Below are positions 16,152-25,590 of a stretch of DNA of 64,000 bases, piece by piece (position 1 is the first letter of the stretch; the number at the start of each line of letters is the position of its first letter). Made by a program: the position numbers and the translations under genes. This DNA is from Pseudescherichia sp031979925 (GTDB taxonomy: Bacteria; Pseudomonadota; Gammaproteobacteria; Enterobacterales; Enterobacteriaceae): assembly GCF_031979925.1 (NCBI RefSeq), contig NZ_DALZFB010000010.1:1-64000 (forward strand), given 5' to 3'. Below the pieces are notes generated by a model, which saw only the letters and a list, made by a program, of their open reading frames with translations, searched no databases and was not told the DNA's origin.

Positions 16152-17510
16152 TTACGCCACGTCTTCGTACTGTGGAACCGGGTTACGGAAGCTTTTGGTC
16201 ACGCAGGCCAGGTAGACCAGACCAATACCGCCCCAGATCAGGCCCAGAATCATTGAGCTCTCTTCCAGGTTCAGCCACAGCGCGCCCACGGTCAGAGCAC
16301 CGCACAGCGGCAGGATCAGGAACTGGAAGTGATCCTTCAGGGTCTTGTTACGCTTCTCACGGATCCAGAACTGCGAGATCACCGACAGGTTAACAAAGGT
16401 AAAGGCTACCAGCGCACCGAAGTTAATCAGCGCCGTCGCGGTCACCAGGTCAAAGTTAATCGCCAGCAGAGCAATTGCGCCAACCAGCAGCACGTTCCAC
16501 GCCGGAGTGCGCCATTTCGGGTGCACATAGCCAAAGAAGCGGCTCGGGAATACGCCGTCACGGCCCATCACGTACATCAGGCGAGAGACGCCCGCGTGCG
16601 CCGCCATACCGGAGGCCAGTACGGTGATGGTCGAGAAGATCAGCACGCCAAACTGGAAGGTTTTACCCGCCACGTAGAGCATAATTTCCGGCTGAGACGC
16701 ATCAGGATCTTTGAAGCGGCTGATGTCCGGGAAATAGAGCTGCAGGAAGTAGGAGGCAAAGATAAATACCAGCCCACCAATCAGCGCCGTCAGGAAGATC
16801 GCTTTCGGGATCACGCGCTCGGCGTCCTTGGTCTCTTCAGACAGCGAAGAGATGCCGTCGAAGCCGAGGAACGAGAAGCACAGAATGGTCGCCCCGGTGA
16901 TCATCGGTACCACGTGTGCACCTTCAGACCAGAACGGACGGGTGCTGGTCAGCGTACCCGCGCCTTCACCGTGCGCCACACCGTAGATAATCAGACCGAC
17001 GATAGCCGCCACAATACCCATCTGCAAAATAACGATCAGGGTGTTGAAGTTGGCAACGGATTTAATGCTGCGCAGGTTCGAGATGGTCATAAAGGCCACC
17101 AGCGCCACCACAAAAATCCACGACGGCACGCTGGGCACCAGCGCTTCGAAGTAGATTTTAGCCAGCAGAATGTTGATCATCGGCATGAACAGGTAGTCCA
17201 GCAGCGACGACCAGCCCACCATAAAGCCAACGGCCGGGCTAATGGATTTCTGGGCATAGGTATAGGCTGAGCCAGCGGACGGGAAACGACGCACCAGTTT
17301 ACCGTAGCTCAGCGCAGTAAAGAGAATAGCCACCAGCGCAAACGCATACGCGGTCGCGACATGACCATCGGTCAGACCAGAGACAATGCCGAACGTATCG
17401 AACAGCGTCATCGGCTGCATATAGGCAAGACCCATCATAACAACCGGAATCAACGTAAGCGATTTACGCAGTTCCACGCGAGAGGTTTTTGGAGTAACGT
17501 TATGCGACAT
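16152..17510 (-). CDS. plaP: PlaP, low-affinity putrescine importer
   Basis: A 452-residue APC-family transporter (12 predicted membrane helices), formerly YeeF in E. coli, which imports putrescine using the proton motive force. Typical features are the N-terminal GLAYMQPMTLFDTFG segment and FSFLGFDGISSLSEETKDAERVIP, split by a loop, in the middle. Sequence agreement with E. coli PlaP appears very high. ATG at 17510 follows a G-rich ribosome-binding region. Confidence 0.94.
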   Translation of the reverse strand: MSHNVTPKTSRVELRKSLTLIPVVMMGLAYMQPMTLFDTFGIVSGLTDGHVATAYAFALVAILFTALSYGKLVRRFPSAGSAYTYAQKSISPAVGFMVGWSSLLDYLFMPMINILLAKIYFEALVPSVPSWIFVVALVAFMTISNLRSIKSVANFNTLIVILQMGIVAAIVGLIIYGVAHGEGAGTLTSTRPFWSEGAHVVPMITGATILCFSFLGFDGISSLSEETKDAERVIPKAIFLTALIGGLVFIFASYFLQLYFPDISRFKDPDASQPEIMLYVAGKTFQFGVLIFSTITVLASGMAAHAGVSRLMYVMGRDGVFPSRFFGYVHPKWRTPAWNVLLVGAIALLAINFDLVTATALINFGALVAFTFVNLSVISQFWIREKRNKTLKDHFQFLILPLCGALTVGALWLNLEESSMILGLIWGGIGLVYLACVTKSFRNPVPQYEDVA

Positions 17511-17659
17511 GGTCAGCCCCCATTACGGCGAATGCCGTCGCAATAGCAAAAAATTGCCCCATTTTGTTTCTTTCCTCAGCGACAACGACTGTCGGTTTTT
17601 AAATGTGTATCTATCCGGTACGAAGCCCGGCCTCTTGGATTTAAATGACGTTTTGATGC

Positions 17660-17691
17660 AAAAAAATAACCGACGCGTTTAACGTCGGTTA
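17660..17691 (-). terminator. Intrinsic terminator of yeeZ-yeeY
   Basis: The perfect nine-base stem TAACCGACG / CGTCGGTTA (17667-17675 with 17683-17691) is followed on the minus strand by seven T. It lies about 85 bases beyond the yeeY stop and upstream of the plaP promoter region. Confidence 0.85.
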
Positions 17692-17774
17692 GTGTCATTT
17701 TTTGCAGGCGACATATTTTGCCCCAAACTGAGGCGCGATGACAAGATGGCATACCACCATCAGGCAACTCTTTT

Positions 17775-18704
17775 TTAACGAATGCCTGATTCACGGCCAC
17801 TCACCGGATTATAAACGCCAGCGATCGCACTATTTGCTAAAATTTCCGTGCACCACCAGCCGCTTGCCAACCCTGCCGTCTGTTCATTCCAGCCTATCCA
17901 CACCGGTTCGGCAGACATTTGCGCGACCACTCGCTTCTCTATCAGCGCACCGCTATTTAAAAATAGCTGTGCCAGATAGCGTGGCAGATAGCCACAGCCC
18001 AGGCCACCAATGAGCAAATCCAGTTTAGCCTTAAAATCAAAAACGGTGATCGCCTCCTGATCCTCCAGCAGCAGCTGGGAGCGCGAGCAGCCTGGCCTGG
18101 ACTCACCTACAACGATAGCGCGGTGACGTTTGATCTCCCGTCGGGGCAGCGGCTCCACCGCCTGAGCGAGCGGATGGTGCGGGGCAACGGCAAAGACCTG
18201 TTCCAGGCTACCCAGCCTGGCAAAGCCAAATCCACTCAGTGATGGGGGGTCATGCAACGCCCCAACGATAATATCAGCCCGCCCCTGAATTAGCGCCTCC
18301 CACGATCCCGACAGCACGCCATTGATAAACGCCAGCCGGGTTACGCTGTGCTGCTGGTAAAACGCGTCGATAAGCGGTAGCAGCAGTGAGAAGGGAAAGG
18401 TGTCATCCACACCAATAGTCAGATGGTTCTCCCAGCCCTCATTGAGCTTAATAGCCTGCTTCTCCAGCTCGCGCACCGTATGTAATACCTCCCTCCCCTT
18501 ATCCAGCAGCATCTGGCCGGTGCGGGTAAACCTGGCCCGATGGCCGCTGCGGTCGAGGAGCTGGATATTAAGATCGCTCTCGAGCTTATGCACGGTGTAG
18601 CTGAGCGCGGAGGGGGTTTTATAGAGCTTCGCCGAGGCCGCAGCAAAGCTGCCCTCTTTCTCGAGGGCATCAAGGATAACGAGAACATCCAGCAATGGTT
18701 TCAT
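17775..18704 (-). CDS. yeeY: YeeY, LysR-type transcriptional regulator
   Basis: A 309-residue LysR-family regulator. The N-terminal winged helix (residues 5-65) shows FAAASAKLYKTPSALSYTVHKLE, the usual recognition-helix pattern; the rest is a periplasmic-binding-like effector domain. The local order plaP-yeeY-yeeZ is that of E. coli, where YeeY is the product of this position. It may regulate plaP or yeeZ, but its target and ligand are not established. Confidence 0.9.
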   Translation of the reverse strand: MKPLLDVLVILDALEKEGSFAAASAKLYKTPSALSYTVHKLESDLNIQLLDRSGHRARFTRTGQMLLDKGREVLHTVRELEKQAIKLNEGWENHLTIGVDDTFPFSLLLPLIDAFYQQHSVTRLAFINGVLSGSWEALIQGRADIIVGALHDPPSLSGFGFARLGSLEQVFAVAPHHPLAQAVEPLPRREIKRHRAIVVGESRPGCSRSQLLLEDQEAITVFDFKAKLDLLIGGLGCGYLPRYLAQLFLNSGALIEKRVVAQMSAEPVWIGWNEQTAGLASGWWCTEILANSAIAGVYNPVSGRESGIR

Positions 18705-18747
18705 GTTCGCCCCAAAGGGTATGCGACCAGTCCCCAGGCTGCTGCCC

Positions 18748-19572
18748 CTACTCCATCGGCATGATCAGCGGATCGGGATACTGATATTCGAACCCTAGTT
18801 CATTAGTGATGCGGCTCCCGTCAACGCGCTTGCCTTTGCTGCCGGCACCGCTATCGGTAAACTGCGGCGGCTCCAGCCCCAGCTGGCGTGCCATCACCGG
18901 ATAAAATTCGGATCGCGCAGGGTGCCCCGGCGCGCAGAGATTGTAGGTGTGCCCCCCCTTCGGGGCCTGTAATAACAGCGTAATCGCGGCGATAACGTCT
19001 TCCAGATGCACCAGGTTGACGCCGTGGCTGCCATCGGGCGCGGTTTTCCCGGCAAAGAAGCGGCCCGGATGACGGCCCGGCCCTACCAGCCCGGCAAGGC
19101 GCAGAATATCTACCGAGGTGCCCGGCAGGTTATGCAGCCACTCCTCCAGCTCCTTTAAGGTCCGCCCGCTCTGAGTGACCGGCTGAAGCGGCGTGCTCTC
19201 TTTTACGGTGCCCTCCGCATTGCCGTATACCGAGGTCGAGCTGGTAAAGATAATCCGCGGAATAGGTCTGGCTAGCGCGCTGTCGACAATCTCCTGCACC
19301 GCCTGCAGATAGAAGGTGTCCCCGCTACCGCTACGCCGGGCGGGCAGCGTGACTACTAGCGCATCCACGTTCATCAAGGCCTCCAGATCGTCAGCGTCAC
19401 ACATCAGCTCCGGTTCGAGCTTCAATGGGTAGCTCTCAATGCCGCACATGCGCGCCGCCTCGACGCCGTCCTGGGTGGTTTTGCTGCCGGTCACCTGCCA
19501 ACCCTTTGACTGCAACGAGAGAGCCAGCGGCATCCCCAGCCAGCCTAAACCGACAATCGCGACTTTTTTCAT
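18748..19572 (-). CDS. yeeZ: YeeZ, NAD(P)-binding epimerase-like protein
   Basis: A 274-residue extended-SDR-like protein with an N-terminal dinucleotide-binding loop GLGWLG (8-13) and a conserved ITFSSTSVYG-type stretch (IFTSSTSVYGNAEG). It matches E. coli YeeZ over its length. It lies 43 bases upstream of yeeY on the same strand, so the two are likely co-transcribed. GGGAG lies just upstream of the ATG. The substrate is unknown. E. coli has the yefM-yoeB toxin-antitoxin pair between yeeZ and hisL; it is absent here. Confidence 0.9.
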   Translation of the reverse strand: MKKVAIVGLGWLGMPLALSLQSKGWQVTGSKTTQDGVEAARMCGIESYPLKLEPELMCDADDLEALMNVDALVVTLPARRSGSGDTFYLQAVQEIVDSALARPIPRIIFTSSTSVYGNAEGTVKESTPLQPVTQSGRTLKELEEWLHNLPGTSVDILRLAGLVGPGRHPGRFFAGKTAPDGSHGVNLVHLEDVIAAITLLLQAPKGGHTYNLCAPGHPARSEFYPVMARQLGLEPPQFTDSGAGSKGKRVDGSRITNELGFEYQYPDPLIMPME

Positions 19573-19678
19573 CCTTAATTCTCCCGTCTTTCATACGTTA
19601 GGATTAAGGCTACGCCAGGCAAGCGAAACTGACAATTATGGAAGCAAGATGAAATGATTTAATGATGAAAAAAAGCCC

Positions 19679-19708
19679 TTGCTTTCAGCGGGCAAAGTGG
19701 TTTAGGTT
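19679..19708 (+). promoter_or_regulatory. his operon promoter
   Basis: TTGCTT (19679-19684) and TAGGTT (19703-19708) are separated by 18 bases and lie about 40 bases before the leader peptide, as in the known primary his promoter of E. coli and Salmonella. The downstream stretch up to hisL is also conserved in layout. Confidence 0.7.
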
Positions 19709-19746
19709 AATTGACAAGACATGAATAAGCATTCATCGAGAATTTT

Positions 19747-19797
19747 ATGACACGCGTTCAATTTAAACACCACCATCATCACCATCATCCTGACTAG
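19747..19797 (+). CDS. hisL: his operon leader peptide
   Basis: A 16-codon reading frame, MTRVQFK followed by seven consecutive histidine codons and PD, then TAG. Ribosome stalling on the His codons when charged tRNA-His is scarce favours the antiterminator fold and transcription of hisG onward. It is identical in design to the E. coli and Salmonella leader. Confidence 0.97.
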   Translation: MTRVQFKHHHHHHHPD

Positions 19798-19858
19798 TCT
19801 TTCAGGCGATGTGTGCTGGAAGACGTTTGGATCTTCCAGTGGTGCATGAACGCATGAA

Positions 19859-19896
19859 AAAGCCCCCGGAAGATCCACTTCCGGGGGCTTTTTTTT
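19859..19896 (+). terminator. his operon attenuator
   Basis: A perfect twelve-base stem (AGCCCCCGGAAG at 19861-19872 with its complement at 19878-19889) is followed by eight T. It lies 62 bases after the hisL stop and 36 before hisG. This is the regulatory terminator of the histidine attenuation system. Confidence 0.96.
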
Positions 19897-19931
19897 GAAC
19901 CTAATTCAGGCAGGATAAGAGGATAAGCAGA

Positions 19932-20831
19932 ATGTTAGATAACTCCCGTTTACGCATAGCTATGCAGAAATCTGGCCGTTTAAGCGATGATTCACGCGAA
20001 CTGCTGGCCCGCTGCGGCATTAAAATCAATCTGCACACGCAGCGCCTGATTGCGCTGGCAGAGAATATGCCCATCGATATTCTGCGCGTGCGTGACGACG
20101 ACATTCCAGGGCTGGTCATGGACGGCGTGGTGGATCTTGGCATTATCGGCGAGAACGTGCTGGAAGAGGAGCTGCTGACCCGCCGCGCCCAGGGCGAAGA
20201 TCCGCGCTACTTTACCCTGCGCCGTCTCGATTTCGGCGGCTGCCGCCTGTCGTTGGCCACTGCCGTTGACGAGCCGTGGGATGGCCCGGCGGCGCTGGAC
20301 GGTAAACGCATCGCCACCTCCTATCCGCACCTGCTGAAGCGCTACCTCGATCAGAAAGGGGTCTCGTTTAAATCCTGCCTGCTGAACGGCTCTGTCGAGG
20401 TCGCCCCGCGTGCCGGTCTGGCCGACGCCATCTGTGATCTGGTCTCTACCGGAGCGACCCTTGAAGCCAACGGCCTGCGTGAGGTAGAGGTCATCTACCG
20501 CTCTAAAGCCTGCCTGATCCAGCGCGATGGCGAGATGCCTGCGGCCAAGCAGCAGCTGATCGACAAGCTTCTGACGCGTATCCAGGGCGTCATTCAGGCC
20601 CGTGAATCGAAATACATCATGATGCATGCCCCGACCGAGCGTCTGGAAGAGGTTATTGCTCTGCTGCCGGGCGCCGAGCGTCCGACCATCCTGCCGCTGG
20701 CGGGGGATCAGCAGCGCGTGGCGATGCACATGGTAAGCAGCGAGACGCTCTTCTGGGAGACCATGGAGAAGCTGAAGGCGCTGGGGGCCAGCTCCATTCT
20801 GGTGCTGCCGATTGAGAAGATGATGGAGTAA
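19932..20831 (+). CDS. hisG: ATP phosphoribosyltransferase (HisG)
   Basis: First enzyme of histidine synthesis, joining ATP and PRPP, and the target of histidine feedback inhibition. 299 residues, the long hexameric HisG form, as in E. coli. The N-terminus LRIAMQKSGRLS and the PRPP-binding region near GLADAICDLVSTG are typical, and the C-terminal ACT-like domain (after about residue 225) is present. First structural gene after the attenuator; its stop overlaps the TAATG at the hisD junction. Confidence 0.97.
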   Translation: MLDNSRLRIAMQKSGRLSDDSRELLARCGIKINLHTQRLIALAENMPIDILRVRDDDIPGLVMDGVVDLGIIGENVLEEELLTRRAQGEDPRYFTLRRLDFGGCRLSLATAVDEPWDGPAALDGKRIATSYPHLLKRYLDQKGVSFKSCLLNGSVEVAPRAGLADAICDLVSTGATLEANGLREVEVIYRSKACLIQRDGEMPAAKQQLIDKLLTRIQGVIQARESKYIMMHAPTERLEEVIALLPGAERPTILPLAGDQQRVAMHMVSSETLFWETMEKLKALGASSILVLPIEKMME

Positions 20832-20836
20832 TGACC

Positions 20837-22141
20837 ATGAGCTTCAATACCGTTATCGACTGGAACGGCTGTACCCCGGAGCAACAGCGCGATCTGCTGA
20901 TGCGCCCGGCTATCTCCGCTTCGGAAAGCATCACCCGCACGGTGGTGGAGATCCTCGACAACGTTAAGGCACGCGGCGATGATGCGCTGCGTGACTACAG
21001 CGCCAAATTTGATAAAACCGAAGTCGGCGCGATCAAAGTGACTGCCCAGGAGATCGCCGACGCCAGCGCGCGTTTGGGAGACGATATTAAGCAGGCAATG
21101 GCCGTGGCGGTGAAGAATATCGATACCTTCCACCAGGCGCAAAAGCTGCAAACCGTGGATGTGGAAACCCTGCCCGGCGTGCGTTGCCAGCAGGTGACGC
21201 GCCCGATTGCCTCCGTGGGACTCTATATTCCCGGCGGCTCCGCGCCGCTCTTTTCGACGGTGCTGATGCTGGCTACCCCGGCGCGCATCGCGGGTTGCCA
21301 GCGGGTGGTGCTCTGCTCGCCGCCGCCGATTGCCGATGAGATCCTCTATGCTGCCAGCCTCTGCGGCGTGCAGGAGGTCTTCAAGGTTGGCGGGGCGCAG
21401 GCTATCGCCGCCCTGGCCTTTGGCACCGACTCGATCCCGGCGGTGGATAAGATCTTTGGCCCGGGCAACGCCTTCGTGACCGAAGCCAAGCGCCAGGTGA
21501 GCCAGCGGCTGGATGGGGCGGCAATCGACATGCCTGCCGGTCCTTCCGAGGTGCTGGTGATTGCTGACAGCGGTGCAACGCCGGATTTCGTTGCCTCGGA
21601 CCTGCTCTCCCAGGCCGAACACGGCCCGGACTCGCAGGTGATCCTGCTGACGCCGGACACGCAGATGGCTGAAGCGGTCGCCGAGGCCGTCGAACGCCAG
21701 CTGGCCGAGCTGCCTCGTGCCGAGACCGCACGCCAGGCGCTGGCCGCCAGTCGACTGATCGTGGCGCAGGATCTGGCCCAGTGCATTGCTATCTCTAACG
21801 CCTACGGCCCGGAGCACCTGATTATTCAGACCCGCGACGCCCGTTCCCTGGTAGACGACATCACCAGCGCAGGGTCGGTGTTCCTTGGCGACTGGTCGCC
21901 GGAGTCGGCGGGTGATTACGCGTCGGGTACTAACCACGTGCTGCCGACCTACGGCTATACTGCCACCAGCTCAAGCCTCGGGCTGGCGGATTTCCAGAAG
22001 CGCATGACGGTGCAGGAGCTGTCCCGGGAGGGATTCTCTGCGCTGGCGGCGACCATTGAGACCCTGGCGGCGGCCGAGCGCCTGCACGCCCACAAGAATG
22101 CAGTTACCCTGCGCGTTAACGCCCTCAAGGAGCAAGCATGA
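20837..22141 (+). CDS. hisD: Histidinol dehydrogenase (HisD)
   Basis: Catalyses the last two oxidations, L-histidinol to L-histidine, with Zn and NAD. 434 residues from ATG 20837 (MSFNTVIDW), matching E. coli. GGAG lies eight bases upstream of this ATG but only two bases from the alternative ATG at 20831, so I prefer 20837. Conserved stretches include GLYIPGGSAPLFSTVLML, FGPGNAFVTEAK, MPAGPSEVLV and the AEHGPDSQ zinc/active-site region. Confidence 0.97.
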   Translation: MSFNTVIDWNGCTPEQQRDLLMRPAISASESITRTVVEILDNVKARGDDALRDYSAKFDKTEVGAIKVTAQEIADASARLGDDIKQAMAVAVKNIDTFHQAQKLQTVDVETLPGVRCQQVTRPIASVGLYIPGGSAPLFSTVLMLATPARIAGCQRVVLCSPPPIADEILYAASLCGVQEVFKVGGAQAIAALAFGTDSIPAVDKIFGPGNAFVTEAKRQVSQRLDGAAIDMPAGPSEVLVIADSGATPDFVASDLLSQAEHGPDSQVILLTPDTQMAEAVAEAVERQLAELPRAETARQALAASRLIVAQDLAQCIAISNAYGPEHLIIQTRDARSLVDDITSAGSVFLGDWSPESAGDYASGTNHVLPTYGYTATSSSLGLADFQKRMTVQELSREGFSALAATIETLAAAERLHAHKNAVTLRVNALKEQA

Positions 22142-23199
22142 GCATTGAAAACCTGGCGCGCGAGAACGTGCGAAACCTGACGCCGTACCAGTCCGCTCGT
22201 CGCCTGGGGGGCAAAGGCGACGTCTGGCTGAACGCCAACGAGTTCCCTACCCCGGTGGCCTTTGAGCTGACCCAGTCGTCGCTCAACCGCTACCCGGAGT
22301 GCCAGCCGAAAGCGGTGATTGAAGGCTATGCCCGCTATGCCGACGTTCAGCCAGAGCAGGTATTGGTCAGCCGTGGTGCAGACGAAGGCATCGAGCTGCT
22401 GATCCGCGCCTTCTGCGAGCCGGGCAAGGACGCTATTCTCTACTGTCCGCCGACCTACGGCATGTACAGCGTCAGCGCCGAGACCTTCGGCGTCGAGGCG
22501 CGCACCGTTCCGGCGCTGGAAGGCTGGCAGCTCAACCTGGAGGGGATTGCTGACGCCCTTGATGGGGTGAAGCTTCTCTATGTATGCAGCCCGAACAACC
22601 CAACCGGACAGATTATCGATCCGCAGGATATGCGCGCCCTACTGGAGATGACCCGCGGTAAAGCGCTGGTGATCGCCGACGAGGCCTATATTGAGTTCTG
22701 TCCGCAGGCAACGCTCAGCGGCTGGCTGGCGGAGTATCCGCACCTGGTGATCCTGCGCACCCTGTCGAAAGCCTTTGCGCTGGCTGGCCTGCGCTGTGGC
22801 TTTACCCTCGCAAGCAAGGAGATTATCGCCCTGCTGCTGAAGGTGATTGCCCCCTACCCGCTCTCAACGCCGGTTGCCGAGATCGCCGCCCAGGCACTCT
22901 CCCCAGCGGGCATTGAGGCCATGCGCGGACGCGTGGCGCAGATCCTTAATGAACGTCACTACCTGGTCGAGCAGCTGCGCACCATTCCCTGCGTGGAAAC
23001 AGTATTTGATTCAGAAACTAACTATATTCTGGCGCGCATCACCGCCTCCAGCGCGGTATTTAAATCCCTTTGGGACCAGGGCATTATTCTACGCGATCAG
23101 AACAAACAACCCTCTTTAAGCGGCTGCCTGCGGATCACCATCGGCACCCGGGAAGAGAGCCAGCGCGTCATTGACGCCCTACGTGCGGAGCAAGTATGA
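22138..23199 (+). CDS. hisC: Histidinol-phosphate aminotransferase (HisC)
   Basis: PLP-dependent fold-type I aminotransferase, 353 residues (E. coli 356), converting imidazole-acetol phosphate to histidinol phosphate. Landmarks are NANEFPTP near the N-terminus, CSPNNPTGQ, the DEAYIEF cofactor-contact motif and the Schiff-base lysine in TLSKAFALAGLR. The ATG overlaps the hisD stop by four bases (ATGA). Confidence 0.97.
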   Translation: MSIENLARENVRNLTPYQSARRLGGKGDVWLNANEFPTPVAFELTQSSLNRYPECQPKAVIEGYARYADVQPEQVLVSRGADEGIELLIRAFCEPGKDAILYCPPTYGMYSVSAETFGVEARTVPALEGWQLNLEGIADALDGVKLLYVCSPNNPTGQIIDPQDMRALLEMTRGKALVIADEAYIEFCPQATLSGWLAEYPHLVILRTLSKAFALAGLRCGFTLASKEIIALLLKVIAPYPLSTPVAEIAAQALSPAGIEAMRGRVAQILNERHYLVEQLRTIPCVETVFDSETNYILARITASSAVFKSLWDQGIILRDQNKQPSLSGCLRITIGTREESQRVIDALRAEQV

Positions 23200-24263
23200 G
23201 CCAGAAGTATCTTTTTATTGACCGTGACGGCACCCTGATTAGCGAGCCGCCGAGCGACTTCCAGGTCGATAGCTTTGAAAAGCTGGCTTTTGAGCCAGAC
23301 GCCATCCCGGTGCTGCTGAAGCTGCAGGCCGCTGGCTTTAAGCTGGTGATGATCACCAACCAGGACGGGCTGGGTACGGCAAGCTTCCCACAGGAGCACT
23401 TTACCGGCCCGCACAACCTGATGATGCAGATCTTCACCTCCCAGGGCGTAGTTTTTGATGAAGTGCTGATCTGTCCGCACCTGCCCGCCGACGAGTGCGA
23501 CTGCCGCAAGCCAAAGGTGAAGCTGGTTGAGGGTTACCTCGCTGATGAGGCGCTGGATAAGGCCAACAGCTACGTGATTGGCGACCGGATGACGGACGTG
23601 ACCCTTGCTGAAAACATGGGCATCACCGGCCTGCGCTACGATCGGGAGACCCTTAACTGGCGCGCCATTGGCGATCAGCTGACCAAACGCGACCGCTATG
23701 CCCACGTCGAGCGCAAGACTAAAGAGACGCAGATTGACGTCAAGGTGTGGCTGGATCGTGAAGGTGGCAGCAAGATTAACACCGGGGTTGGCTTCTTTGA
23801 CCATATGCTCGACCAGATCGCCACCCACGGCGGCTTCCGCATGGAGATTCAGGTTAAGGGCGATCTCTATATTGACGATCACCACACCGTGGAAGATACC
23901 GGCCTTGCGCTCGGCGAGGCGCTCAAGCTAGCCCTCGGCGACAAGCGCGGCATCAACCGCTTTGGTTTTGTTCTGCCAATGGACGAGTGCCTGGCTCGCT
24001 GCGCGCTGGATATCTCCGGGCGTCCGCACCTGGAGTATAAAGCCGAGTTTACCTACCAGCGCGTAGGTGATCTCACTACCGAGATGGTTGAGCACTTCTT
24101 CCGCTCGCTCTCCTACACCATGGCCGTGACTCTGCACCTGAAAACCAAGGGCAAGAACGATCACCACCGCGTGGAGAGCCTGTTTAAAGCCTTTGGCCGT
24201 ACGCTGCGCCAGGCGATCCGGGTGGAAGGTGATACTCTTCCCTCCTCGAAAGGAGTTCTGTAA
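23196..24263 (+). CDS. hisB: Bifunctional histidinol-phosphatase / imidazoleglycerol-phosphate dehydratase (HisB)
   Basis: 355 residues fusing an N-terminal HAD phosphatase (DRDGT at 9-13; Zn-binding CPHLPADECDC loop near 90-105) to a C-terminal IGPD domain (HMLDQIATHGG and DDHHTVEDTGLALG, with a second His-rich motif KNDHHRVE). The two-domain form is typical of enteric bacteria. The start overlaps hisC by four bases. Confidence 0.97.
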   Translation: MSQKYLFIDRDGTLISEPPSDFQVDSFEKLAFEPDAIPVLLKLQAAGFKLVMITNQDGLGTASFPQEHFTGPHNLMMQIFTSQGVVFDEVLICPHLPADECDCRKPKVKLVEGYLADEALDKANSYVIGDRMTDVTLAENMGITGLRYDRETLNWRAIGDQLTKRDRYAHVERKTKETQIDVKVWLDREGGSKINTGVGFFDHMLDQIATHGGFRMEIQVKGDLYIDDHHTVEDTGLALGEALKLALGDKRGINRFGFVLPMDECLARCALDISGRPHLEYKAEFTYQRVGDLTTEMVEHFFRSLSYTMAVTLHLKTKGKNDHHRVESLFKAFGRTLRQAIRVEGDTLPSSKGVL

Positions 24264-24853
24264 TGAACGTGGTGATCCTTGATACCGGCTGCGCCAACCT
24301 GCACTCGGTGACATCCGCCATTGCCCGCCACGGCTACGCGCCGGTGGTAAGCCGTGATCCGGACGTGGTCCTGCGCGCGGATAAACTCTTTTTACCGGGC
24401 GTGGGTACGGCGCAGGCCGCCATGGATCAGATCCATCAGCGCGAGCTGGTCAATCTGATCCGGGCCTGCACCCAGCCGGTGCTCGGGATCTGCCTAGGCA
24501 TGCAACTGCTGGGCAGCCGCAGCGAAGAGACCCATGGCGTGGAGCTGCTGGGGATTATTGATGAGCCGGTGGTTAAGATGGAGGACGTCGGGTTACCGCT
24601 GCCCCATATGGGCTGGAACCGCGTCTACCCGAAAGCGGGCGATCGCCTGTTTCGCGGCATTGAGGACGGGGCGTACTTCTACTTCGTGCACAGCTATGCC
24701 ATGCCGGTGAATGCCCAGACCATCGCCCAGTGTCACTACGGCGCGCCCTTTACCGCCGCCGTGCAGAAAGATAATTTCTACGGCGTCCAGTTTCACCCGG
24801 AGCGCTCGGGCGCGGCGGGCGCGCAGCTGCTGAAAAATTTCCTGGAGATGTAA
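24263..24853 (+). CDS. hisH: Imidazole glycerol phosphate synthase glutaminase subunit (HisH)
   Basis: A 196-residue class I glutamine amidotransferase that feeds ammonia to HisF. The nucleophile lies in LGICLGMQLL (Cys about 77) and the catalytic His/Glu in GVQFHPERSG near residue 178. One-base overlap with the hisB stop (TAATG). Length equals the E. coli protein. Confidence 0.97.
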   Translation: MNVVILDTGCANLHSVTSAIARHGYAPVVSRDPDVVLRADKLFLPGVGTAQAAMDQIHQRELVNLIRACTQPVLGICLGMQLLGSRSEETHGVELLGIIDEPVVKMEDVGLPLPHMGWNRVYPKAGDRLFRGIEDGAYFYFVHSYAMPVNAQTIAQCHYGAPFTAAVQKDNFYGVQFHPERSGAAGAQLLKNFLEM

Positions 24854-25590
24854 TGATTATTCCGGCTTTAGATTTAATTGATGGCACGGTAGTTCGCCTC
24901 CATCAGGGAGACTATGCCCAACAGCGCGACTATGGCAACGATCCGCTTACCCGCCTGCAGGGCTATGCTGCGGAAGGCGCAGAAGTGCTGCACCTGGTCG
25001 ATCTCACCGGGGCGAAAAATCCGGCTAAGCGGCAGATCCCACTGATTAAAACGTTGGTTGCCGGGGTGAACGTGCCGGTGCAGGTCGGCGGCGGGATCCG
25101 TACGGAAGAGGACGTTGCTGCTCTGCTGGCAGCCGGTGTCGCTCGCGTGGTAGTCGGCTCGACAGCGGTAAAATCTCCCGAGATGGTTAAGGGCTGGTTT
25201 ACACGCTTTGGCGCAGAGGCGCTGGTGCTGGCGCTCGACGTACGCATTGACGCCGAGGGCGTTAAGCAGGTCGCGGTCAGCGGCTGGCAGGAGAACTCTG
25301 GCGTCTCGCTGGAGGAGCTCATTGAAACTTATCAGCCTGTTGGCCTGAAGCACGTCCTGTGCACGGATATCTCCCGCGACGGTACCCTCGCCGGGTCCAA
25401 CGTCTCGCTATATGAAGAGGTGTGCGCACGTTATCCGCAGATCGCTTTCCAGTCCTCGGGCGGCATCGGTGGGCTACAGGACATCGCCGCCCTGCGCGGT
25501 ACCGGCGTCCGCGGCGTGATCGTTGGACGCGCGCTTCTGGAAGGCAAATTTAACGTAACGGAGGCGATCCAATGCTGGCAAAACGGATAA
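24853..25590 (+). CDS. hisA: ProFAR isomerase (HisA)
   Basis: A 245-residue TIM barrel that isomerises the aminoaldose ProFAR to the aminoketose PRFAR. Catalytic aspartates lie in IPALDLIDG (D7) and CTDISRDGTL (about residue 170). Phosphate-binding loops are VGGGIRTEED and SSGGIGGLQD. It starts in a TAATG overlap with hisH. The 3' end overlaps hisF by 19 bases. Confidence 0.97.
   Translation: MIIPALDLIDGTVVRLHQGDYAQQRDYGNDPLTRLQGYAAEGAEVLHLVDLTGAKNPAKRQIPLIKTLVAGVNVPVQVGGGIRTEEDVAALLAAGVARVVVGSTAVKSPEMVKGWFTRFGAEALVLALDVRIDAEGVKQVAVSGWQENSGVSLEELIETYQPVGLKHVLCTDISRDGTLAGSNVSLYEEVCARYPQIAFQSSGGIGGLQDIAALRGTGVRGVIVGRALLEGKFNVTEAIQCWQNG

Noticed and set aside
19765..19790. CAC/CAT triplet run, at first glance a simple-sequence repeat
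   Set aside because: It is the histidine codon run of the hisL leader peptide.
20708..21937. 409-codon open frame antisense to hisD
   Set aside because: It is entirely within hisD/hisG on the other strand, an effect of GC-rich third positions; hisD is unmistakable.
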